Part shown: piece by piece, positions 14,077-19,635 of the stretch
Numbering within the stretch: position 1 is the first letter of the stretch
How the letters are laid out: each line of letters begins with the position of its first letter
Assembly (NCBI GenBank): GCA_020025195.1
Contig: JAHHSN010000027.1
Location: 1-19,635, forward strand
DNA: 19,635 nucleotides
Source of the DNA: Angelakisella sp.
GTDB taxonomy: Bacteria; Bacillota; Clostridia; Oscillospirales; Ruminococcaceae
Direction of reading: 5' to 3'
Translations under genes and position numbers: made by a program
The notes under the pieces: generated by a model
Database searches by the model: none
What the model saw: only the letters and a program-made list of their open reading frames with translations
What the model was told of the DNA's origin: nothing

Positions 14077-14109
14077 AAAGGGGAGGGCGACGCCTTCCCT
14101 TTTCTTTTT
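14077..14109 (+). terminator. Intrinsic terminator after femAB gene
   Basis: AAAGGGGAGGGC (14077-14088) pairs with GCCTTCCCTTTT (14092-14103) with two G-U pairs and a tight loop. It is followed by C and TTTTT (14105-14109). It closes the arginase-murE-femAB unit, and its stem starts 9 bases past the femAB stop. Confidence 0.8.
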
Positions 14110-14182
14110 CCGCTTCCGGGAAAAGGACGCCGGCACATGCCTTCCCGCTGGGCGGTGAAGGTTCAAGCAGAAAGGAGCCGCC

Positions 14183-14707
14183 ATGCCGCAGAAAATCGTC
14201 CATCCCCTTGCCCCCATCGCGGATGAGGAAAGCCGCGTGCTCATTCTGGGGACGATGCCCTCCCCCAAGAGCCGGGAGCGGGGCTTTTATTACGGTCACC
14301 CGCAGAACCGTTTCTGGCGGGTGCTGGCACTGCTCTTTGGGGAGGAGCCGCCCACGACGGAGGAGGATCGGACAGCACTTCTCAAAGGCCACCGCATCGC
14401 CCTCTGGGATACGCTTTTCTCCTGCACCATCGAGGGTGCCTCGGACGCGAGCATCCGGGACCCCGTTCCGAATGACGTCGCGGGGCTTTTGAAGACGTTT
14501 CCGGGCATTCGGGCGGTCTTTACCACCGGACAGACAGCCAAGCGCTTCTATGACCGGCTCATTCTCCCCCAGACAGGACGGGAGGCGACGGTACTCCCCA
14601 GTCCCAGTCCCGCCAATGCCCGCATGAGCCTTTCCGACCTTTTGGAAGCTTACCGGGTGCTGCTCCCACCCCTTGAGGAGGAGCCGGAGAACGGAAACCT
14701 GTCCTGA
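14183..14707 (+). CDS. DNA-deoxyinosine (hypoxanthine) glycosylase, UDG superfamily family 6
   Basis: This 174-residue protein removes deaminated bases, chiefly hypoxanthine, from DNA in base-excision repair. The N-terminal motif ILGTMPSPKSRERGFYYGHPQNRFWRVLA matches family-6 glycosylases, with Asn42 as the candidate catalytic residue (YYGHPQNRFW). WDTLFSCTIEGASDASI follows at mid-length, and VLPSPSPANARMS (about 146-158) matches the C-terminal DNA-intercalating loop of the superfamily. The last 12 residues are an acidic tail. AAAGGAG lies 5 bases before the ATG. The gene begins 74 bases past the femAB terminator. I see no convincing promoter in that GC-rich gap, so read-through is possible. 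Downstream are two to three hairpins. Confidence 0.88.
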   Translation: MPQKIVHPLAPIADEESRVLILGTMPSPKSRERGFYYGHPQNRFWRVLALLFGEEPPTTEEDRTALLKGHRIALWDTLFSCTIEGASDASIRDPVPNDVAGLLKTFPGIRAVFTTGQTAKRFYDRLILPQTGREATVLPSPSPANARMSLSDLLEAYRVLLPPLEEEPENGNLS

Positions 14708-14722
14708 AAAAGAGATTCCTAC

Positions 14723-14753
14723 AGGGGCGGAAGACTACTGCCCTCCGCCCCCT
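14723..14753 (+). other. GC-rich hairpin downstream of the DNA glycosylase gene
   Basis: GGGGCGGA (14724-14731) pairs with TCCGCCCC (14744-14751), an 8-base-pair stem with a 12-base loop, 16 bases after the stop codon. It has no T-run of its own. It lies before the terminator at 14766-14792 and may protect the 3' end or assist termination. Confidence 0.5.
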
Positions 14754-14765
14754 ACAAAGACGACT

Positions 14766-14792
14766 CGACCCTTTCGGGCGGGTCGCCTTTTT
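14766..14792 (+). terminator. Intrinsic terminator for the DNA glycosylase gene
   Basis: CGACCC (14766-14771) pairs with GGGTCG (14780-14785) around an 8-base loop, followed by CC and TTTTT (14788-14792). The stem is short but GC-rich, and the T-run is well placed. Confidence 0.7.
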
Positions 14793-14822
14793 CATGCTAT
14801 GCCGCCGTGGGAAAAGGGTGAA

Positions 14823-14875
14823 CATAAAGAAAAAAAGAGCAGAAACCGTTCGGTCGGCTCCTGCTCTCACTTTTT
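14823..14875. terminator. Intrinsic terminator of rny, possibly bidirectional
   Basis: AGAGCAG (14836-14842) pairs with CTGCTCT (14861-14867). An A-rich run to the left (14823-14836) is the U-tract for minus-strand transcripts leaving rny. TTTTT at 14871-14875 could serve plus-strand read-through. The rny stop is only 14 bases from the stem. Confidence 0.75.
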
Positions 14876-14880
14876 AGGAT

Positions 14881-16434
14881 TTACTTCGCGTATTCGATGG
14901 CGCGGGTCTCACGAACCACGTTCACCTTGATCTGGCCGGGATAATCCATCTCGTCCTCGATCTTTTTGGCGATCTCACGCGCCGTAATGACCATCTGGTC
15001 ATCACTGATGACGTCGGGCTTCAGGATGATGCGGATCTCACGTCCGGCCTGAATGGCGTAGGATTTCTCTACGCCGTTGAAGGAGGTGGCAATCTCCTCC
15101 AGCTTCTCCAGACGCTTGATGTAGTTTTCGAGATTCTCCCGCCGTGCGCCGGGACGCGCCGCGGAGACGGCGTCCGCCGCCTGTACCAGACAGGCTACGA
15201 TGGTCTTCGCCTCCACATCGCCGTGATGCGCTTCGATGGCATGGATGACCTCGGGGCTTTCTTTATACTTCTTGGCAAGCTCCACGCCGATGGCGACATG
15301 GCTGCCTTCGATCTCATGCGTCAGGGATTTGCCGATATCATGCAGCAGTCCCGCACGGCGGGCAAGAGTCGGCTCCACGCCAAGCTCCGCCGCCATGATG
15401 CCTGCCAGCTTTGCCACCTCGATAGAGTGGTCCAGTACGTTCTGGCCGTAGCTGGTGCGGTAGCGCATCCGTCCGAGGAGCTTCATCAGCTCGGGGTGCA
15501 GATGGTGGATGCCGGTCTCGATGACCGCGCGCTCGCCGTCTGCCTTGATTTTGCTTTCGACCTCCCGGGTCGCCTTTTCCACCGTCTCCTCAATGCGGGC
15601 GGGGTGGATGCGGCCGTCCTGAATAAGCTTTTCAAGAGAGAGTCGTGCGATCTCGCGCTTCACGGGATCGTGGCTTGAAAGGGTGATCGCCTCGGGGGTA
15701 TCGTCGATGATGAGATCGACACCGGTTAGGTTTTCGAGAGTGCGGATGTTACGGCCCTCACGCCCGATGATGCGTCCCTTCATTTCGTCGCTGGGCAGCG
15801 GGACCACCGAAACGGTGACCTCGGAGACATGGTCGGAGGCACATCTCTGGATGGCCTGACTGATGATCTCCCGTGCCTTGGTTTCGCTCTCCTCCCGGAG
15901 CTGCTGCTCATACTGGTTGATCTTGAGCGCCTTTTCGTGGGTCAGCTCATTCTCCAGGAGGTGCAGCATATATTCCTTTGCCTGCTCCTTGGTGAAGCCG
16001 GAAATCTTCTCCAGCATATCGAACTGGCTCTTTTTGACCTGCTCGGCCTCCTTGAGCCGTTCGGCGACTTCGTTCTGCTTTTTCTGGAGGTTTTCTTCCT
16101 TGCGCTCCAGATTGTCAATTTTTTTATCGAGGTTTTCTTCCTTCTGCTGAAGACGGTGCTCCTGCCGCTGGACCTCCGTCCGGCGTTCCTTGAGCTCACG
16201 GTCCGCTTCCGTCTTCATGCGGTAAATTTCATCTTTTGCTTCTACCAGCGCTTCCTTTTTCTTGCTTTCGGCCGTTTTAATGGCGTCGCCGATGAGGCGC
16301 TTGGCTTCGTCTTCCGCCGAACCAAGCTCTGCTTCTGCAACTTTCATTCTATACTTAACGCCTAAAATAAAGGCGATGACCGAGACAACAAGAAGGATTA
16401 ACACGCCAATCACAATCGGCAGCCACTCTTTCAT
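14881..16434 (-). CDS. rny: Ribonuclease Y
   Basis: This 517-residue membrane-anchored endoribonuclease starts mRNA decay in Bacillota lacking RNase E. A single N-terminal membrane segment spans residues 5-26. A long charged coiled coil follows (about 30-200). The KH RNA-binding domain carries GRIIGREGRNIR (220-231). The HD domain carries VLDHSIEVAKLAG and LLHDIGK (His365-Asp366), and the family segment DGRIHPARIEE is at 273-283. Length and order match the family. AGGAAGGA lies about 13 bases before the ATG, longer than ideal. The gene is a single-gene unit with a strong promoter at 16543-16571 and a 100-base leader containing a hairpin. It ends at the terminator at 14823-14875. Confidence 0.97.
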   Translation of the reverse strand: MKEWLPIVIGVLILLVVSVIAFILGVKYRMKVAEAELGSAEDEAKRLIGDAIKTAESKKKEALVEAKDEIYRMKTEADRELKERRTEVQRQEHRLQQKEENLDKKIDNLERKEENLQKKQNEVAERLKEAEQVKKSQFDMLEKISGFTKEQAKEYMLHLLENELTHEKALKINQYEQQLREESETKAREIISQAIQRCASDHVSEVTVSVVPLPSDEMKGRIIGREGRNIRTLENLTGVDLIIDDTPEAITLSSHDPVKREIARLSLEKLIQDGRIHPARIEETVEKATREVESKIKADGERAVIETGIHHLHPELMKLLGRMRYRTSYGQNVLDHSIEVAKLAGIMAAELGVEPTLARRAGLLHDIGKSLTHEIEGSHVAIGVELAKKYKESPEVIHAIEAHHGDVEAKTIVACLVQAADAVSAARPGARRENLENYIKRLEKLEEIATSFNGVEKSYAIQAGREIRIILKPDVISDDQMVITAREIAKKIEDEMDYPGQIKVNVVRETRAIEYAK

Positions 16435-16468
16435 ATCAGTCTAATGATCCTTCCTTTCTTGTCTTTTT

Positions 16469-16490
16469 CAGCGGCATAAAAAAGCCGCTG
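16469..16490 (-). promoter_or_regulatory. Hairpin in the rny leader
   Basis: CAGCGGC and GCCGCTG, perfect 7-base arms, enclose an 8-base T-rich loop. It lies 35 bases upstream of the rny ATG and about 45 bases after the predicted transcription start. AAAAAG follows it on the transcript strand, so it is not a terminator. It could be a stabilising or autoregulatory leader element. Confidence 0.5.
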
Positions 16491-16511
16491 GAATAATATA
16501 TAAACGCACAA

Positions 16512-16532
16512 AATTGTGTTATATTTACAATT
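16512..16532. promoter_or_regulatory. Inverted repeat, possible operator in the rny/phage-like gene intergenic region
   Basis: AATTGT (16512-16517), 9 bases, and ACAATT (16527-16532) form a perfect 6-base inverted repeat. It overlaps the candidate plus-strand -35 and spacer and lies just after the predicted rny start site (about 16536). The size and spacing suit a dimeric regulator. The region is AT-rich, so chance is possible. Confidence 0.35.
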
Positions 16533-16542
16533 ATTCTATAAT
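16514..16542 (+). promoter_or_regulatory. Candidate promoter for the phage-like collagen-repeat gene
   Basis: TTGTGT (16514-16519), a 17-base spacer and a perfect TATAAT (16537-16542) give a possible start near 16549 and a leader of about 165 bases. Its -10 directly abuts the -10 of the opposing rny promoter. Confidence 0.5.
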
Positions 16543-16571
16543 ATTTTATACCTTACAAACAGAAATGTCAA
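16543..16571 (-). promoter_or_regulatory. Promoter of rny
   Basis: On the minus strand a perfect TTGACA (16571-16566), a 17-base spacer and TAAAAT (16548-16543) give a predicted start near 16536, about 100 bases before the rny ATG. Confidence 0.8.
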
Positions 16572-16622
16572 GCGAGTATTGGAAAATTATGGTTATCTTC
16601 ACCACCTGTTTTCACCTTTTTT

Positions 16623-16671
16623 AAGATTTCCTGAATAAATGTGTGGTCTGCCTTCCGGCGCGGGAAATCTT
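16623..16671 (+). other. Long-arm stem-loop in the leader of the phage-like gene
   Basis: AAGATTTCC (16623-16631) and GGAAATCTT (16663-16671) are perfect 9-base arms. They extend inward by a T-G and a G-C pair to 11 base pairs around a 27-base loop. No T-run follows, so it is not a terminator. It ends about 40 bases before the ATG and matches no riboswitch class I know. Confidence 0.4.
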
Positions 16672-16713
16672 CCCCCTTCCCCGGTGTTTTTGCAGGGAAA
16701 CAGGAGGTAATCT

Positions 16714-17646
16714 ATGATTCGGATCGAACTTACTAAAACAAAGCCCCGGCTCCTGGAAGCGGAGCCCCTCACCGGCGGCATGGTGAAGGCGGTGGAGGTG
16801 CAGTTTCTCTTTTCCCCGGAGTGGGACACCCTCGAAAAAACAGCGGTCTTCTCAGCGGGGCAGGCGTCGGTCAACGTCGTTCTGCCCCAAAACGGAAGCT
16901 GCGCCGTCCCGTGGGAGTGCCTTACCACCGCGGGGGAGCGGCTTACCGTGGGGGTCTACGGCTCCATGGGAGGGACGGTCGTCCTTCCCTCTGAGCTCTG
17001 CGAGCTGGGAGCGGTGCTGCCGGGCACTTCCTTGGGACAGTCGGAGGCGGCTCCCCCCTCCCCCACGCTGGTGGAGCAGCTGATGCAGACCGCGGGAGAG
17101 GCGAAAACCACCGCACAGTCGGTGCGGGCGGACGCCGACCGCGGCCTCTTTAACGGCGCGCGCGGCGAAAAGGGCGAGCCCGGCGCTGCCGCCACCATTG
17201 CCATCGGCACGGTGACGACCGCGGCCCCCGGAGAGTCAGGCCGCGTCACCAACCGCGGCACCCCCGAAGCGGCCATTCTGGACATCACGCTGCCCCGCGG
17301 GGAAAAGGGAGAGCCCGGCGTTCCCGGCATCCCCGGCCCGCAGGGAGAACGAGGGCCGGAAGGCCTTTCGGTCGCGCGGGTCGTATCGCTCCGCCTGCCC
17401 ACCGCGAACTGGGAGGGCGGCAGCGTGCTTTGGAGCCAGCCGGTGACCATTCCCGGCACAACGGCCGCCACCAAGGTGGATCTCTCCGCGACCCACGCTC
17501 AGCTTTTGCAGCTTAAAAAGGACGGCGTGCTTTCCCTCTATGTGGAAAACACCGACGGCATCCTTACCGCGCAGGCGTTCGGGAAAAAGCCGTTCTCGGA
17601 CGTTGTCCTGCAGGCGGCGCTCACCGAGATCATCCTGCCCGCTTAA
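16714..17646 (+). CDS. Phage-type structural (tail/fibre-like) protein with collagen-like repeats
   Basis: This 310-residue protein has no signal peptide or membrane segment. The N-terminal domain (about 1-105) has the pattern VEVQFLFSPEWDTLEKTAVFSAG, then AVPWECLTTAGERLTVGVYG and VLPSELCELGAVLPG. I recognise this as common in fibre or baseplate proteins of clostridial prophages. A short helical stretch follows (116-146). Two Gly-X-Y runs (148-159 and 196-218) flank a segment TTAAPGESGRVTNRGTPEAAILDITLPRG, which is typical of phage tail-fibre linkers. The C-terminal part may be a trimeric head. AGGAGG lies 6 bases before the ATG. No other phage gene is visible, and both neighbours are housekeeping genes. 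It is a single gene with its own promoter and a strong terminator. A cell-surface role is also possible. Confidence 0.65.
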   Translation: MIRIELTKTKPRLLEAEPLTGGMVKAVEVQFLFSPEWDTLEKTAVFSAGQASVNVVLPQNGSCAVPWECLTTAGERLTVGVYGSMGGTVVLPSELCELGAVLPGTSLGQSEAAPPSPTLVEQLMQTAGEAKTTAQSVRADADRGLFNGARGEKGEPGAAATIAIGTVTTAAPGESGRVTNRGTPEAAILDITLPRGEKGEPGVPGIPGPQGERGPEGLSVARVVSLRLPTANWEGGSVLWSQPVTIPGTTAATKVDLSATHAQLLQLKKDGVLSLYVENTDGILTAQAFGKKPFSDVVLQAALTEIILPA

Positions 17647-17661
17647 AAGCCCGCACCGCCA

Positions 17662-17691
17662 AAAAATGCCCGCCAAAAGGCGGGCATTTTT
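17662..17691. terminator. Bidirectional intrinsic terminator
   Basis: AAAAATGCCCGCC (17662-17674) and GGCGGGCATTTTT (17679-17691) are perfect 13-base arms around an AAAA loop. It is T-rich on the right and A-rich on the left, so it can end both the phage-like gene (plus) and the M23 peptidase gene (minus), whose stops lie within 25 bases on either side. Confidence 0.95.
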
Positions 17692-17711
17692 GTTGGCTCC
17701 CAAGGGAGTTT

Positions 17712-19635
17712 TTAGATCTTTCTGGGGCAGTATTTGCCGATATAATTCTCGGGGGCCATGATGGAGCCGCCGATCCGGATCTCGAAATGCAGATGCGGTC
17801 CGGTCGCGTTTCCGCTCGCGCCCACATAGCCGATCACCTGACCGACCTCTACATACTGACCGGGCTGTACCACCACACGGCTCATGTGCGCATAGCGGGT
17901 GATTACGCCGCCGCCGTGATCAATGAGGACGGTTCGGCCGTAGCCGCCGTTCCATCCGGCGTTGGTCGCGATCTTGACGTAGCCGCTCTTGGAAGCGCGG
18001 ACGGTCGTTCCCACGTGTGCCGCAATATCCATACCGGTGTGGCCGCGGTAAGAACCGAGGCTGCCGTTAAAGTAGCCGCCGTCCACCGGCCAGATGAAGT
18101 TGCCGCCGGTATTGCCGAGCCACTCCGAAACATTCATGGTGCCGATCTTGACCCGCTGATTGACGGGCTCGGTGAGCGGCTTGCGGCTGATGACCGTCTC
18201 CGAGACCTCCACGCCGTCCACATAAGTGATATCCGCCAGGATTTCCTCGGTTCCGGGGATGCCGTAGCTGATGGTGGAGCGGAAGCCTTCCGGCCGGGTC
18301 GAATCCTCCACATAGGTGGTGCCGAAGGGGATCTTGCCGATATAGGTCTCCCGGCGGGTGATCTGGATCCCGAGATTCACGCGGATGCGCGCCACCAAAA
18401 TCTCCTCGCCGCCCATCAGCGGCACGTCCTCAAGGGCGATATCGGGAGTCTCTTCCTCGGGCGGGGTCTCTTCGGTCTCCTCGGATTCCTTGGTCTCCTC
18501 TTTCGGCTTCTCGGCTTTGGTGCCGGCATCCAGCATTCTGTCATCCGTTTCCCCGTTGGCCGCTGCTTCCTCCGCATCCTCGGGAGCGTCTACATCATAA
18601 CCGAGCAGCTGCATCCGCAGGTCGGTGAGGTAGTCCTCCATGTCGCGGTTGAGGCGGAACAGCTCCTCGGGGGTGGTGCTGTATCGCTTTGCAATGGTGG
18701 AGATGGTCTCCCCCGCCAAAGCGGTATAGGTGCGCTCCAAACGCTCGTTGGAACGGAGATAGTCCTGCAGGGTGCTGATGGAAAGGATCGAGCTTCTGGG
18801 ATAAACACCATCTTTGAGGGTGATGTTCTTGGTGAACTGCACCAGCTCATGCTCCTCGCCGGTACGGTAATGGCTCAGGATCTCATCAATATAGAGGAGA
18901 AACTCATTGCCGTTTTCCACGGCGCCCAAAAACTGCCCGTCCAGATAGAAGCCGCTGGCACTGGTCAGCTCGTTGCCGGACGCCTCCATGATGGCTTTGA
19001 CCAGCTCATCCTCGGTCAGAAGCTCATTCTCCCGCGCCACTGCGATGGAAAGGGTCGGGATGGTCTCCGCCGGCGGGATGTACTCCTCATTGATGAGAAG
19101 CTCCAGCATATTGTTGCGGGCATCATAGAACTGCTGCTCGTCTTCGATAAAGCCGAGCGTTTCGCCGTTATAATCCACCTTGACCGCAAAGGTCAGCTTA
19201 TTGAAGTAACCGACGACCCCCGCCAGAATGGCAAGGCCAATAATCGGCGCAAAGAAATTGGCAATGCGGTTATAGGGGCGCTCCGTCGCGCGGATATAGA
19301 TGTGGAAGGATTCCTTTGGCGTAAGGGCGCCCTCCTGGCGGCTCCCGCGTGCCTTAAGACGCCGCCAGAGATCTCCGGTCTCCTTCGCGATAATGCGGTA
19401 AGGGAACAGCAGATCGTCGCTCAGCTTATTGAGGCGGCGGCTCGTTTTCTTTTTCCAGCGGCGGAAGGCCGACGGATAATTGGTCCTGATTTTATGGAAA
19501 AGTTGGCTCGCCTTACGGTGAACACGATGGATCCCGCGAAGGAAGAGCGCTCCGACATAGTAACAGCTGTCATAGAACTCCTCGGAAAGAGCCGCGAGGG
19601 GCGACGTCTTCGGACTTGAGGAAGCCGTCTCGCTC
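17712..19635 (-). CDS. Membrane-anchored LysM-G5-M23 metallopeptidase (5' end beyond window)
   Basis: The frame is open to the right edge, so about 640 C-terminal residues are visible and the start is missing. An internal GTG at 19178 is not the start, because the frame continues upstream through a membrane segment. Order, numbered from the visible end: a basic cytoplasmic part (1-120), a membrane helix (about 123-144), an extracellular region, a LysM-like domain (about 302-335), a strongly acidic linker (about 350-402), a G5 domain (about 425-498), and a peptidase M23 domain (about 513-630). The zinc motifs are intact: HTGMD (His532, Asp536), His583 and HLH (His614/616). M23 enzymes cut peptide crosslinks of peptidoglycan; LysM binds glycan. 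The closest role is cell-wall remodelling outside the membrane. The gene ends at the bidirectional terminator at 17662-17691. Confidence 0.9.
   Translation of the reverse strand, partial: SETASSSPKTSPLAALSEEFYDSCYYVGALFLRGIHRVHRKASQLFHKIRTNYPSAFRRWKKKTSRRLNKLSDDLLFPYRIIAKETGDLWRRLKARGSRQEGALTPKESFHIYIRATERPYNRIANFFAPIIGLAILAGVVGYFNKLTFAVKVDYNGETLGFIEDEQQFYDARNNMLELLINEEYIPPAETIPTLSIAVARENELLTEDELVKAIMEASGNELTSASGFYLDGQFLGAVENGNEFLLYIDEILSHYRTGEEHELVQFTKNITLKDGVYPRSSILSISTLQDYLRSNERLERTYTALAGETISTIAKRYSTTPEELFRLNRDMEDYLTDLRMQLLGYDVDAPEDAEEAAANGETDDRMLDAGTKAEKPKEETKESEETEETPPEEETPDIALEDVPLMGGEEILVARIRVNLGIQITRRETYIGKIPFGTTYVEDSTRPEGFRSTISYGIPGTEEILADITYVDGVEVSETVISRKPLTEPVNQRVKIGTMNVSEWLGNTGGNFIWPVDGGYFNGSLGSYRGHTGMDIAAHVGTTVRASKSGYVKIATNAGWNGGYGRTVLIDHGGGVITRYAHMSRVVVQPGQYVEVGQVIGYVGASGNATGPHLHFEIRIGGSIMAPENYIGKYCPRKI

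Noticed and set aside
14673..14930. A small 85-residue open frame on the plus strand after the DNA glycosylase gene
   Set aside because: It runs through a hairpin, two terminators and the end of rny, and has no ribosome binding site or recognisable sequence.
16469..16490. The rny leader hairpin as an intrinsic terminator
   Set aside because: On the rny strand the stem is followed by AAAAAG, and on the other strand by GAATAAT, so there is no U-tract in either direction.
17787..19619. A 610-residue open frame on the plus strand
   Set aside because: It lies wholly antisense to the LysM-G5-M23 gene, whose motifs are intact. The translation shows no family pattern.

Overview
The window looks like a chromosomal segment of a high-GC member of the Clostridia (Bacillota), probably Oscillospiraceae-like. 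The evidence is the tepA-ylzJ-...-ftsK/spoIIIE order, RNase Y, a FemAB-family peptidoglycan branching enzyme, strong AGGAGG-type ribosome binding sites, sigma-A-type promoters with 17-base spacers and many intrinsic terminators. There is no tRNA, rRNA, insertion sequence or CRISPR array. Nearly all of the window is coding, and no gene-free stretch exceeds 300 bases.

Layout. (1) 1-3994, minus strand: dCMP deaminase, TepA (ClpP-like), YlzJ-like protein, undecaprenyl-diphosphatase UppP, a YcxB-like membrane protein and the N-terminal part of FtsK/SpoIIIE, which runs off the left edge. A near-consensus promoter precedes the deaminase, and an intrinsic terminator sits directly before ftsK. (2) 4101-4898, plus strand: cysE as a single-gene unit with its own promoter and terminator. 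(3) 4915-10481, minus strand: rpe, rnfC, rnfD, rnfE, rnfA and a membrane-anchored DUF4015-type glycosidase-like protein, apparently one operon. The Rnf set has no rnfG or rnfB, and its subunits lack most of the expected cofactor motifs. (4) 10533-14109, plus strand: a unit bounded by a promoter and a terminator that encodes a true arginase, a MurE-like ligase and a FemAB-family transferase, followed by a family-6 uracil/hypoxanthine-DNA glycosylase. (5) 14836-16571, minus strand: rny (RNase Y). (6) 16514-17691, plus strand: an isolated phage-type structural protein with collagen-like repeats. (7) 17712-19635, minus strand: a membrane-anchored LysM-G5-M23 peptidase, cut by the right edge.

Two units deserve most attention. 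The RnfCDEA set keeps the membrane scaffold and two 4Fe-4S motifs. It appears to have lost the NADH/FMN loop, the covalent-flavin sites, the intramembrane iron-sulfur cysteines, and RnfG and RnfB, so it may be a repurposed Rnf derivative. The arginase-murE-femAB unit places an ornithine-producing enzyme beside a MurE whose diaminopimelate-selecting arginine is replaced. This suggests, but does not prove, a peptidoglycan built on ornithine or lysine and branched by the FemAB protein. Cell-envelope functions recur through the window: uppP, murE, femAB, the M23 peptidase and the DUF4015 protein.
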